Below, in pieces: positions 1-8,239 of a stretch of DNA of 64,000 nt; position 1 is the first letter of the stretch, and every line of letters begins with the position of its first letter. The stretch covers positions 1 to 64,000 of the forward strand of contig NZ_SMDQ01000014.1 in assembly GCF_012911975.1 (NCBI RefSeq), given 5' to 3'. A program made the position numbers and the translations under genes. This DNA comes from Nodosilinea sp. P-1105 (lineage in GTDB: Bacteria; Cyanobacteriota; Cyanobacteriia; Phormidesmidales; Phormidesmidaceae). The notes under the pieces are model-generated. The model searched no databases. It was not told where the DNA came from and worked only from the letters and a program-made list of their open reading frames with translations.

Positions 1-106
1 TCCTTGAGTTGCACCATACACCTGCTCTGTCAGAACAGTGCAAATATACTGAAATTCTGTTTATCCGAACAGTATTGCATGGCGTTCCACCCAACCTGCG
101 ATGCTT

Positions 107-187
107 CTAGAACTCCGGTACAGAACCCCGGTTTCTGGGCCAGAAGGCCAGTCATGCCGTTAGGGCAGTGACGAAGCAACCGGGTTG
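107..187 (-). repeat. MITE-like dispersed repeat, copy 1
   Basis: About 80 bp that closely match, in reverse complement, positions 58370-58449. Both copies carry inverted ends built on AACCCGGTTTCT / AGAAACCGGGTT and a shared core (GGCCTTCT, CATGACTGG). No transposase is encoded inside. The size and terminal inverted repeats suggest a non-autonomous miniature element, which is inference. It lies just downstream of the 194-1504 gene. Confidence 0.7.
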
Positions 188-193
188 TTAACC

Positions 194-1504
194 CTACTGA
201 ACTAATTGCTCTGGGTCGCTCAGCCATGCCCGTGTCTCTGCTGCTGCGGCCGTCATTGCCGCCTCGGGGGTGGTCTGCCCCACCAATACCTGCCACAGGT
301 GGGCCTGCAAAATCCGCGACACCTGGTCATACTGGGGAATCTGGGGCCGAAAGACGGAGTTATGCTCCAGAATCTCTAAGATCTGAGGGAAAAAGGGATA
401 CTGGGCCACGATTTCCGGGGTCTCAAACAGGGCCGTGCGGCTGGGTAAATGGGCCGAGCCCAGCACAAACTGGCGTTGGGCAGCGGCGCTGGTGAAATAG
501 GTGATCGCCCGTTCCGCCGCCTGGGGGTGAGCTGCATTGCGGGGAATGCCAAATCCCCATCCCCCCCGGCAGGCCTGGGACCTCCGCCCAGAGGTGGCAA
601 CCATGGGGGCCAGGTTAACCTGGTGCTGCAGGGGCGACTCCTCTTGCTGGGCCAACTGCCAAAAGGCGGGCCAGTTGCGCACAAACAGGCTCTGGCCATC
701 CAGGAATTGATTAAACGACGCCGTTTCCCCATAGCTGGTGACCAATTGGGGGGAAATTCCCTGGCGAATGGTGTCGGCTAAAAACTGGGCAGCCGCGATC
801 GCCGCTGGCTGATCCAACCCCACCTCCTCTGTGCTGGGTTCAAGCCAAAACCCCCCGTGGCCGGCCAAGACCTCCACAAAGTTGGCCACCAGCCCCTCGT
901 ATTCCCGCCCCTGCCAGAGATAGCCCCAGGTTGTCCCCTGGGCCTGGGTCCCCTGGGCCTGGGCCACCAAGTCGGCAAAGGTTTGGGGTGGCTCGGCCCC
1001 CACCTGGGCCAGCAGATCAGTGTTATAAAACAAGAGCCCCACATCGGCCCGAAAGGGTAGCCGGTACAGACGGTCCCCATAGCGCCCAGCCGCTAACTCA
1101 CTGGGGATAAAGGCGGCCAGCTCATCCTCGGGCAATAGGGTAGAGAGATCTTGCAGCCAGCCTTCACTGGCAAACCAGGGCAGCCAGACCACATCCATAT
1201 ACACCAGGTCATGCTGGGGGCTACCGCTACTCAGATCAGCGCTATAGATGGCTTTGACCTGGTCCGTACTGTAGGTGCCTTCCACCAGTTGCAGCCGAAT
1301 GTCAGGGTTTTGGGCTTCAAACTCAGCAATCAACGGCTGCCAGGCGGCGGCTTCATCCAGCGGCACCACAAACGACAGCAGGGTCGGCTGGGCCTGGGGC
1401 CAGGTCCACCACCAGGCCGCCAGGCCTAGCAGTTGGGCCAAGAGCAGGCCCGTGAGACAGGCGATCGCCAAGTGATGGGGAGCTTTGACAAAAAAACGGC
1501 GCAT
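194..1504 (-). CDS. ABC transporter extracellular substrate-binding protein (family 1, sugar type)
   Basis: Predicted periplasmic solute-binding lipo/secreted protein of the MalE/UgpB superfamily, 436 residues, normal length for the family. The N-terminus has a basic start (MRRFFVK) followed by a hydrophobic stretch at about residues 12-35, a signal anchor or signal peptide. The body shows typical family-1 text such as FEAQNPDIRLQLVEG near residue 65, VYMDVVWLPWF near residue 105 and LYRLPFRADVGLLFYNTDLL near residue 150. No permease or ATPase gene is adjacent, so it is an orphan binding protein here. The substrate cannot be told; sugars or polyols are usual for the family. The ATG start is followed directly by the signal segment. 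Confidence 0.85.
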   Translation of the reverse strand: MRRFFVKAPHHLAIACLTGLLLAQLLGLAAWWWTWPQAQPTLLSFVVPLDEAAAWQPLIAEFEAQNPDIRLQLVEGTYSTDQVKAIYSADLSSGSPQHDLVYMDVVWLPWFASEGWLQDLSTLLPEDELAAFIPSELAAGRYGDRLYRLPFRADVGLLFYNTDLLAQVGAEPPQTFADLVAQAQGTQAQGTTWGYLWQGREYEGLVANFVEVLAGHGGFWLEPSTEEVGLDQPAAIAAAQFLADTIRQGISPQLVTSYGETASFNQFLDGQSLFVRNWPAFWQLAQQEESPLQHQVNLAPMVATSGRRSQACRGGWGFGIPRNAAHPQAAERAITYFTSAAAQRQFVLGSAHLPSRTALFETPEIVAQYPFFPQILEILEHNSVFRPQIPQYDQVSRILQAHLWQVLVGQTTPEAAMTAAAAETRAWLSDPEQLVQ

Positions 1505-1826
1505 GATGGGGGGCTCCCTAACGCTGCACTAGAATGCTACCGCTATCTTTAGAGGTTGTTTGAAAAAGGTGATCCCAGGTATAGTTTGCCGCCAAGAGGC
1601 CGTCAACTCGCTGACGCTTGAGGACGTAGGGCTACTCTATATCTCAATATCCTCAGGCAAGAGTGATAGTCCTGATAGAAACTTCATCCCTAGGGATGTC
1701 TCATAGGGCACAATAAGGAAAAGATGAATCCCAGACATAACCTGTCTGACCCGATATTAACCAATCTGGGATCAGGCTCGTACCGTTACCCCCCGCCATT
1801 GAATTACTTGAATTACTGCCGTTGCT
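1505..1826. other. Intergenic region between divergent genes
   Basis: 322 bp between the minus-strand binding protein and a plus-strand gene, so it should hold both promoters. Shared short motifs such as ACTTCATCCC and CATAAGG occur but no promoter or operator could be assigned with confidence. A tandem GAATTACTT/GAATTACTG pair sits just before the 1827 start. Confidence 0.5.
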
Positions 1827-2765
1827 ATGGTTAGGCCCATCAACCGTCCGATCATCCACCACTTGAGGGAAATCAGCTGCACAGCGCTTGCTAGCGTTAT
1901 CTTGATGTCAGGGGCGATCGCCCAACAGGCCATGGCCACCCCATCGCCCTCGGCGGGGACGCATACCACTGCCGCCACCACCACCGGGCAGCCGAAGCAA
2001 CATCAAGCATCAGAACAACGGCCCACGGTACCGGCCCTGCCTGCTGATATTCCTACCGCCATTGAGCCTGACGAAAACGGTATCGTCGGGCTTATGCCCC
2101 AGCCTAATGATGACCTTGGCATTGGTCATCTGCGACCGGCTGACCTGGATTCCTTAGCCGGTAACAACTGGCGCAACAGTCCCTTGCTCAACGCCCGCTG
2201 GCTGCGAGGCACAGCTTTGCCCATTTATGCGGCCCCTGAAGGGGATCCCTGGGGCTGGTTAGTTAATGGCTGGTTGCTGTCTGACGGGCATGACCCCTTG
2301 GCCATTGGTCGCGATGCGGCTTTTTCGATGGTGCAGGTCAACCGGGGACTCTACACCTTTCCAGTGCTCGAGCTGCGCGATGATGGCTGGTTTGAGTTTC
2401 AGTACACCCCCGCCGGCAGTGCCTGGGCCCATGTTAGCCACCTCAATCTAGGGGCCAATACCCTAGTGGTTGAGGCTTGGGAAGACTACCTGCCAGCGGT
2501 AGATCGGGTTGAGTTTCGGCGTTTGGGTGTGTCTCAGCCAGTGCGCTCTGCCCCCAGTGCCAGCGCCTCGCTGCAAGCGTTAGTGGGGCCTAATAGCCTG
2601 ATTGAACCCCTAGAAGTTGCAGATGACTGGCTGCGGGTGCGGGTGGTTCAGCCCGCCAATGGCTGTACGCCGCTGCCTGGTTCCGGTAGTGCCGAGGGTT
2701 GGGTGCGCTGGCGTGACGACACCGAAACCCCCCTGGTTTGGGTGGCTGTCGACGACTGTCTTTAG
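1827..2765 (+). CDS. Secreted SH3-like domain protein of unknown function
   Basis: 312-residue protein with a probable signal peptide (hydrophobic run LASVILMSGAIAQQAMA ending near residue 37) followed by a Thr/Gln/Pro-rich linker at about 40-75. The remainder resembles tandem SH3-like (SH3b) folds: LPIYAAPEGDPWGWLVNGWL near residue 130 and a C-terminal segment with EPLEVADDWLRVRVVQP and GWVRWRDD near residue 255-295. Such modules bind cell-wall or protein ligands in the periplasm. Two C-terminal cysteines (NGCTPL, DDCL) could form a disulphide. No neighbour indicates a pathway. Start chosen at the ATG giving the signal peptide. Confidence 0.65.
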   Translation: MVRPINRPIIHHLREISCTALASVILMSGAIAQQAMATPSPSAGTHTTAATTTGQPKQHQASEQRPTVPALPADIPTAIEPDENGIVGLMPQPNDDLGIGHLRPADLDSLAGNNWRNSPLLNARWLRGTALPIYAAPEGDPWGWLVNGWLLSDGHDPLAIGRDAAFSMVQVNRGLYTFPVLELRDDGWFEFQYTPAGSAWAHVSHLNLGANTLVVEAWEDYLPAVDRVEFRRLGVSQPVRSAPSASASLQALVGPNSLIEPLEVADDWLRVRVVQPANGCTPLPGSGSAEGWVRWRDDTETPLVWVAVDDCL

Positions 2766-3080
2766 GGGCTCAGCCCATCAGCTTTGGCTTGACAGACCAC
2801 TAGTACTGCCTGGCCGAAATATGGCCACCTTTGCTGGGGGTGTCAGGTGCTAGGTGACAGGTAACATGACGGGTTGGCCGATTTATGCCACCGGGTACTA
2901 CTGGTCTGAGGCAGAAATCAGTCTATTGTTCAGGACGCTTAAAATCCTTGGGCAGCCACAATTTTTCACCTTGAACTTTGCATTTTTAATTCCGCGTAGC
3001 GGTACTAGGCTTAGGGACGCCTCATCCACATATGAGAGGATAACCCTGGATATCAATGATTTTCAGGAGTAGCGCAGACT
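2766..3080. other. Intergenic region, no gene seen
   Basis: 315 bp. It holds non-coding text of a kind common in cyanobacteria, including a segment reading GAGGCAGAAATCAG that recurs as GAGGCAGAAATGA near 28330. An open frame at 2854-3072 lacks coding character and is not called. An AGGAG at 3065-3069 precedes the next GTG start. Confidence 0.5.
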
Positions 3081-4010
3081 GTGGGCTATGGGCTTGTTTT
3101 GCTGGCCGGGGTTTTCTTCTGTAGCCAGAATTTAATTGTGCGGGTGCTGTTCACCCCATCCAGCTTGCTGGGTCACCTGGAAACTGGGGGCTTTGTGGCT
3201 CCGACCCTGGCTAATTCGTTTCTGCTGCTGTTTATGCGGATGGCCGTTGGTGTACCGCTGATGCTAGGGCTTTTGCCCCTGGTCTACCCACGCTTGTGGT
3301 CTGATCTGCGTCAACTGCATCAACCCCGCTCTCGTCCAGACCTGATCCTGGCCCTGACGGGTGGGGTGCTGATGTTTAGCTACCTGGCGCTGCTGTATGT
3401 GGCCATTGGTCGGGTTGCTGCTGGCATTGCCCTGGCCCTATTTTTCACCTTTCCGGTGTACACGGCATTGCTGTCATGGGCCTGGTTTGGCCACCGTCCC
3501 AGTGGCCTGCGCTGGATCATTATGGGGGTGATCTTGTTAGGCAGCAGTCTCACGATGCCTCAGGATGGCACAACGGTGGATAGCTGGCTGGGGGTAATCT
3601 TTGGCTTGGCCTCTGGGCTGGCCTATGCCCTGTATTCGGTAACAGCCCAAAGGGCGTTTGAAACCGTTCACCCGGTACCGTTTACGACAATCAGCTTTGC
3701 CACTACCCTGGTGCTGGCCACGGGTAGCCTCCTGGTCTGGCGCAGTGACCTGAGTGGTCTGGCCTGGACGGCTCTGTGGATGGGTGGGGCGCTATCGGCG
3801 ATCGCAACGGTGACTGGCCATGTGCTCAACAATCTGGGCATTCGCCTGGTAGGGGCCACGGCCGCGGCCATGTTGGGGGCTGCCAATCCGGCGTTAACCG
3901 CTGTGCTAGCTTGGGTGGGGCTACAAGAACAGCTCACCCTGATCCAGGGGGCCGGGGTAGCGCTGGTGACAGGGTGTGTGGCCTTGCTGGCTCTGAGCAA
4001 ACCGGCCTGA
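3081..4010 (+). CDS. EamA/DMT-family membrane transporter
   Basis: 309-residue integral membrane protein of the drug/metabolite transporter superfamily, with about ten hydrophobic segments in two five-helix EamA halves. First half: GLVLLAGVFFCSQNLIVRVLF at the start and LILALTGGVLMFSYLALLYVAIG near residue 95. Second half: SWLGVIFGLASGLAYALYSV near residue 170 and GATAAAMLGAANPALTAVLAW near residue 260. These are typical metabolite or amino-acid exporters of the cytoplasmic membrane; the substrate is unknown. The GTG start has an AGGAG 11 nt upstream, and the frame is closed by a TGA at 3057. No operon partner is evident. Confidence 0.85.
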   Translation: MGYGLVLLAGVFFCSQNLIVRVLFTPSSLLGHLETGGFVAPTLANSFLLLFMRMAVGVPLMLGLLPLVYPRLWSDLRQLHQPRSRPDLILALTGGVLMFSYLALLYVAIGRVAAGIALALFFTFPVYTALLSWAWFGHRPSGLRWIIMGVILLGSSLTMPQDGTTVDSWLGVIFGLASGLAYALYSVTAQRAFETVHPVPFTTISFATTLVLATGSLLVWRSDLSGLAWTALWMGGALSAIATVTGHVLNNLGIRLVGATAAAMLGAANPALTAVLAWVGLQEQLTLIQGAGVALVTGCVALLALSKPA

Positions 4011-4040
4011 GCCTTAACATGGTCTGTCAAGCCGGACGTG

Positions 4041-4088
4041 ACGGTGCACGGTTCACGGTCTACGGTTCACGGTCTGCGGTTCACGGCT
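4041..4088. repeat. Tandem GGTTCACGG-type repeat
   Basis: Iterated units of the form ACGGTTCACGGTCT. The same family appears at 39536-39570 (GGTTCACGGTTTACGG) and, inverted, near 24285-24296 (CCGTGAACCGC). Non-coding intergenic repeats of this kind are familiar in filamentous cyanobacteria. Confidence 0.8.
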
Positions 4089-4205
4089 CGCCTTACCGTA
4101 TACCTTGCACCTTGCGTCGTGAACCCCAAGTCCCACCTCCCGTCATTATTTTTTGGGACTCAACCCTAGCGGTATGCTGATCTAAGACGTTACCACTGGA
4201 CCATC

Positions 4206-4559
4206 ATGCCTCTGATTAAAGTACAAACTTCGGTACCCGCCCCCGACAAAACCCAGGTAGAGGCCATGCTAAAAGACCTGTCCGCCAGCCTGTCTGACCA
4301 TCTTGGCAAGTCAGAGTCTTACGTCATGACCGCCTTTGATGCTGATGTGCCGATGACCTTTGGGGGCACTACCGACCCAGTCTGTTACATCGAAATCAAG
4401 AGTGTCGGCACCATGGGCGGCAGTAAAACCAAAGCCATGAGTCAAGATTTTTGCGCCAAGGTGGAAAGCGCCCTGGGGGTGCCCCAAAACCGCACTTACA
4501 TTGAGTTTGCCGATGCGGCGGGGGCCATGTGGGGCTGGAACGGCAGCACCTTTGGCTGA
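4206..4559 (+). CDS. MIF-like phenylpyruvate tautomerase-related protein
   Basis: 117 residues, the usual length of the macrophage migration inhibitory factor/D-dopachrome tautomerase family (trimeric tautomerases). After the initiator Met the catalytic amino-terminal proline is present (MPLIKVQTSV). Conserved features include FGGTTDPVCYIEIKSVG near residue 60-75 and the C-terminal YIEFADAAGAMWGWNGSTFG. Members tautomerise phenylpyruvate-like enols in vitro; the physiological role in cyanobacteria is not established. It stands alone, upstream of and convergent with the K+ uptake operon. The start is fixed by the required Pro-1. Confidence 0.9.
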   Translation: MPLIKVQTSVPAPDKTQVEAMLKDLSASLSDHLGKSESYVMTAFDADVPMTFGGTTDPVCYIEIKSVGTMGGSKTKAMSQDFCAKVESALGVPQNRTYIEFADAAGAMWGWNGSTFG

Positions 4560-4573
4560 TTTAGGGTTGGAGA

Positions 4574-6055
4574 CTACTTCCTGGACAAGACCGGACCCAT
4601 ATCGCGCAACATCCGAGTTAAGCCCACAAATACCGTAAAAAACTCTAGCCGCCCTAAAAACATTGCAGCGATTTGGGTCCAGAGCAAGGTGACAGGGGCG
4701 TCAGGGGCGGTGACCCCCACCGATAGACCCACGGTGCCGATAGAGCTTGCTGTCTCAAACAGACTCTTGTCTAGGGCATAGCCGTGGGCGGACATAATCA
4801 GGGTGAACAGGCTGAAGGTAGCGAGGTAAAGGAACATAAAAACGGCGACTTGCCGAACTTGGGTATCCTTCAGAAACTGACGACGGTCACTTTGCCATAA
4901 GGAGGGTTCACCGACGACACGATCCGGTTTCAACATCTGCTGAACTTCCCACAGCAGACTGCGGTAGAGCATATAAATACGAAGTTGTTTGATGCCCCCA
5001 GCTGTGGAACCAGCACCACCGCCGACTAGCATCAGCAAAATCATCATCCCCCAGCCTAAGCTACCCCAGTCGTCATAGCCCACGGTCGAAAAACCGGTTG
5101 TAGTAAGGGCTGAGACTGTTTCAAATAATGCTACCCGAATGGCCTTGTCCAAACCGCTGTAGATTGGTAAAGCCACAATAGTTAGAAGCACTAGCGTGCT
5201 AATACCAATTAGAACAGTTTGTAGGCGTACCTGACCGTCTCGCCACAAACTCTGAAATCTGCCGGTCAAGGTAAAATAGCTCGTGACAAAGCTAAGGCTG
5301 CCTAGCAGCATCAGGACCAGCGTAACAGCTTCAATCAGAGCGCTATCCCAATGGCCAATTGATTCATCTTGGGTAGAAAAGCCACCCGTAGATAGGGCAG
5401 CAAAGGCATGGTTGACCGCATCGAACCAGCCCATCCCTGCGAGCACTAATGCCAGGATACCGAGGGCTATGTAGCCAAGATAAATCTTTAGTACTAGTTT
5501 GGCAGAGCGGCGCACATTAGGGGCTAGCTGTTCGCTGCGACCCTCAGCGCTCGATAGCCCTGAACCCGACGGCCCGGCAATCGCGCTCAGGGTGATTATC
5601 GCTAACCCGGCACCGCCAAGCAATTCGGTAACACTACGAAACAGCAAGATCAGCCGAGGGGCTTGGGTGACATCCACTACTGACAGTCCGGTAGTGGTCC
5701 AGCCACTGGTCGATTCAAATAGGGCCTGGGTAAAGCTAAGCCCTGAGATCCTCAAAAAAGGTACTGTTCCAGCCAGAATGGCCAGTATCCAGGCCATTAC
5801 CACAATCACAGACCCCTCTTGTAGGGTAAGGCTGGCTCCATTGCGAGGGCGTAACCCTTGCCAGGCTGCTCCACCCAATCCTATGAGCAGGCCCCCTGGC
5901 AGCAAAAACCCCATCGCCAGCGTCCACTCTTCCGGGTAAGCCAGTAAGGCCAGCAGTGGCGACAAAATACCAACACCTGCAATCAGGCAGACAAGACCGG
6001 TATAGGCAGCGATCGCCCGATAACGTTGGCGCAGAAATGTTTGATAGCGCCCCAT
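4574..6055 (-). CDS. TrkH/KtrB-family potassium channel subunit
   Basis: 493-residue membrane protein of the TrkH/KtrB superfamily with four repeated M1-pore-M2 modules. Pore-like segments are visible: FESTSGWTTTGLSVVD (about residue 115), AFAALSTGGFSTQDESIGHW (about 220), FETVSALTTTGFSTVGYDDWG (about 315) and FETASSIGTVGLSVG (about 435). The selectivity-filter Gly of each module is present. It forms the K+ (or Na+-coupled K+) translocation pore in the cytoplasmic membrane. It is the last gene of a three-gene unit: its ATG abuts the stop of the RCK gene at 6056 with no gap, so co-translation with its regulators is likely. Confidence 0.9.
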   Translation of the reverse strand: MGRYQTFLRQRYRAIAAYTGLVCLIAGVGILSPLLALLAYPEEWTLAMGFLLPGGLLIGLGGAAWQGLRPRNGASLTLQEGSVIVVMAWILAILAGTVPFLRISGLSFTQALFESTSGWTTTGLSVVDVTQAPRLILLFRSVTELLGGAGLAIITLSAIAGPSGSGLSSAEGRSEQLAPNVRRSAKLVLKIYLGYIALGILALVLAGMGWFDAVNHAFAALSTGGFSTQDESIGHWDSALIEAVTLVLMLLGSLSFVTSYFTLTGRFQSLWRDGQVRLQTVLIGISTLVLLTIVALPIYSGLDKAIRVALFETVSALTTTGFSTVGYDDWGSLGWGMMILLMLVGGGAGSTAGGIKQLRIYMLYRSLLWEVQQMLKPDRVVGEPSLWQSDRRQFLKDTQVRQVAVFMFLYLATFSLFTLIMSAHGYALDKSLFETASSIGTVGLSVGVTAPDAPVTLLWTQIAAMFLGRLEFFTVFVGLTRMLRDMGPVLSRK

Positions 6056-6718
6056 TTAGCTGGTCTCTCCTACGATCACGCTGTAGACCGCCTCGTAGGT
6101 CTCAGCCCGGCTAACCACCACCAGGCGATCGCCAGCGGCTAAGCGACTACTACCTTTGGGGATGAGTAAATTTCCCTGGCGCACAATGCAGGCAATGATA
6201 GCCTCGCCAAGGTTAAGGTCTTGTAGGGTCTGCCCTACGGCCAGGTGGTGTCCCTGGAGGGTGAGTTCTACTAGCTGAACATTGCCATCGGCAACCGGAA
6301 CCAGTGCCTTAATATCTTGGTAATCGGTCTGCTGCTCAATCAGATGCCCTAGGATTTCTGTAGCTGAAAAGACTACCGATACCCCTAGCTGACGAAACAC
6401 GGGTTGGTTATCGGGGTCATTGACCAGGGCAATGGTGCGAGGTATGCCAAACCGCTTTTGGGCAATTTGACAGGTCACCAAATTATCTTCATCTTGGGCA
6501 GTGAGGGCTAGCAAGACATCTGCCCGATAAGCTCCGGCATCTTCGAGCACAGCCGGGTCGCTGCCATCACCATGGAGCACCGTAGCCTTGAGCTTGTGAG
6601 ATAAGGCGATCGCCTCCGCTTGGTTAGGGGTAATCAAGGTCAGAGTATAGCCTTTGGCGACAAAGTGCTTGCCTAGAAAATAGACCAGCTTTTCTTGCCC
6701 AATCACAATTACTCTCAT
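6056..6718 (-). CDS. TrkA-like K+ uptake regulator with RCK_N and RCK_C domains
   Basis: 220 residues, standard KtrA/TrkA length. An N-terminal Rossmann domain (about 1-130) is followed by an RCK_C/TrkA-C domain (about 140-215; VQLVELTLQGHHLAVGQTL, IIACIVRQGNLLIPKGSSRL). The nucleotide-binding glycine motif is degenerate: VIGQEKLVYFLG stands where GxGxxG is expected, although the later GDGSD and LTAQDEDN elements remain. Nucleotide binding may therefore be weakened. The protein should sit as a cytoplasmic ring under the TrkH pore. The start overlaps the end of the 6715-7143 gene by 4 nt. Confidence 0.85.
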   Translation of the reverse strand: MRVIVIGQEKLVYFLGKHFVAKGYTLTLITPNQAEAIALSHKLKATVLHGDGSDPAVLEDAGAYRADVLLALTAQDEDNLVTCQIAQKRFGIPRTIALVNDPDNQPVFRQLGVSVVFSATEILGHLIEQQTDYQDIKALVPVADGNVQLVELTLQGHHLAVGQTLQDLNLGEAIIACIVRQGNLLIPKGSSRLAAGDRLVVVSRAETYEAVYSVIVGETS

Positions 6719-7143
6719 AGGGCCATCTGCATATCTTGGGACAGAATATCCAGAAACGTCTGGGCCGACAGCTGGGTTGGACTAATGGTGGCGATACCAA
6801 AGTCTTTGTAAATTGCCTCGCGCATCGGATTGTAAACCCGAGCCATGACTACTGGTACATCGAACATGATCTTGGCCACCTGGGCCACCATCAAATTTAA
6901 GTTGTCCTGGTCGGTTACAGCCAGCAGGCAATCAGCCCGCTCAATATTAGCCTTTCGTAAGACGGTCATTTCAGTGGCATCTCCGGTAACCTTAAAGCCG
7001 CTAAACTCCAGTGCTAGATGCCTGAAAGCGCTATCTTGGATATCAATGGTCACTACGCTGTGGCCAGCGCTACTGAGCTGGCTTGACAGCAGTGCCCCTA
7101 ACCGGCCACATCCGACGACTACGAAATAACTCGATTTAGCCAT
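6715..7143 (-). CDS. TrkA-N (RCK_N) only K+ uptake regulatory subunit
   Basis: 142 residues: essentially just a Rossmann RCK_N domain with an intact VVGCGRLGALL motif at about residues 9-19, the acidic strand end (TIDIQD) and the TGDATE and VTDQDN segments. There is no room for an RCK_C ligand-binding domain, unlike a normal 220-residue KtrA. It is the first gene of the K+ uptake operon and overlaps the next (full-length but glycine-motif-degenerate) RCK protein by 4 nt. The pair looks complementary: one has the intact nucleotide site, the other the C-terminal domain. Start ATG at 7143. Confidence 0.85.
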   Translation of the reverse strand: MAKSSYFVVVGCGRLGALLSSQLSSAGHSVVTIDIQDSAFRHLALEFSGFKVTGDATEMTVLRKANIERADCLLAVTDQDNLNLMVAQVAKIMFDVPVVMARVYNPMREAIYKDFGIATISPTQLSAQTFLDILSQDMQMAL

Positions 7144-7348
7144 AGACAGCGACGTTTTCCAGAAAACACTACCTAGGGCACCGTTAACCTGTTAGCCAGA
7201 GCAGCTAAGAGTACATTACCCCTATCCTGAACTGACTGCCTGGCAGATCTCCAGTCCCCTCAACGCTTTATTGAGTAGTATATAGGCAGGTAGTACCATT
7301 GTTTTTACAGTGAGGCTTCCCACTTTTTGGCTGGTTAGAAAATCTGAA

Positions 7349-8068
7349 ATGACGACTGCCCCCAGTAGACCGATCGATCAGCAAGCAAGCGCCCATGTGC
7401 TGGTCATTCATCATGAGCCGGAAACGCGATCGCTACTTACACAATATTTGCAAGCGGGTGACTACCAGGTTTCTGCCGTAGAAGACTGGGATACAGCTTT
7501 AGGCAGTCTTCAGCAGCGGATGGCAGATGTGTTGATTTTAGATTTGGCTATGGTGCAACAAGCTGAAGGCGATCGGCTAGGTTCACTGTTTGCCCAGTAT
7601 CCCACCCTACGTTTAGTGGTCATCGGCGATGGTTGTAGCTTAGAAGACGCTATTGGGGCGATGAAGCAGGGTGCTATGGACTTTATTGACGAGCCGCCAG
7701 GGTATCTCCAGCGACCTTTAGAAGCAGACCGTATTCAAGCAGTGGTTGCCGAAGTATTGCAACGCCCCTTACCCTCCCCAGAGGTTTCGGTAGACTACGA
7801 CGAGTTGATCCAGCGGGCACAGCAATGGGCCCAAAATAGCGATTTTCATCGTGCCCGCGAGATCATCCGAGAAGCGCTCAAGCAGGCCCCCAACCGTCCT
7901 GAAGGCCTGACATTGCTAGGGCAAATTACTGAGTACCTGGGTGATCACAACGAAGCGCTCAAGTACTACCGGGCGGCCATTGGCCTCGACCCAACCTACA
8001 CAGTGGCTAAACAAAACTTAGATCGAGCTGTGATGCACCCCCGCACCCGCCCCAATTTTGATCAGTAG
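7349..8068 (+). CDS. Atypical response-regulator receiver domain fused to TPR repeats
   Basis: 239 residues from the ATG at 7349; an upstream GTG at 7310 would add 13 residues with no visible homology. An N-terminal receiver-like domain (about 15-135) keeps the phospho-acceptor region LILDLAM, but the acidic pair is replaced by HHE, the conserved Thr/Ser strand reads VVIGDG, and the conserved Lys position reads DFIDEPP. It is therefore probably a pseudo-receiver that does not switch by normal phosphorylation. The C-terminal half has TPR helices (AREIIREALKQAPNRPEGLTLL, YYRAAIGLDPTYTVAKQNL), suggesting a protein-protein scaffold. Its partner kinase, if any, is not adjacent. Confidence 0.8.
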   Translation: MTTAPSRPIDQQASAHVLVIHHEPETRSLLTQYLQAGDYQVSAVEDWDTALGSLQQRMADVLILDLAMVQQAEGDRLGSLFAQYPTLRLVVIGDGCSLEDAIGAMKQGAMDFIDEPPGYLQRPLEADRIQAVVAEVLQRPLPSPEVSVDYDELIQRAQQWAQNSDFHRAREIIREALKQAPNRPEGLTLLGQITEYLGDHNEALKYYRAAIGLDPTYTVAKQNLDRAVMHPRTRPNFDQ

Positions 8069-8123
8069 CCTGGGCTCTGCCCTAGGGGCACCTCGAACAA
8101 CTGCCTTGAATACGCCTCTTGTT

Positions 8124-8209
8124 GGACCTATTAAACCAAGCCCCAGTTCAGACGTGGAGTTCTGCTTATGGAAAAACGCCAGATCCTGAACTGGACTTGG
8201 TATAGGTCC
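8124..8209. terminator. Long imperfect palindrome between convergent genes
   Basis: Arms GGACCTAT…CCAAG…CAGTTCAG (8124-8151) and CTGAACTGGACTTGGTATAG through GGTCC (8186-8209) can form a stem of more than 20 pairs with small bulges. It lies between the plus-strand TPR gene and minus-strand dnaX, so it may serve as a bidirectional terminator or be a palindromic repeat element. No T-run is evident on either side. Confidence 0.55.
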
Positions 8210-8239
8210 GGGGTAATAACTTTTGACTCGGTTAAGCAC

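Noticed and set aside
2854-3072. 72-codon open frame before the EamA gene
   Set aside because: Composition matches the surrounding intergenic text, there is no ribosome site, and it contains repeat-like GAGGCAGAAAT DNA.
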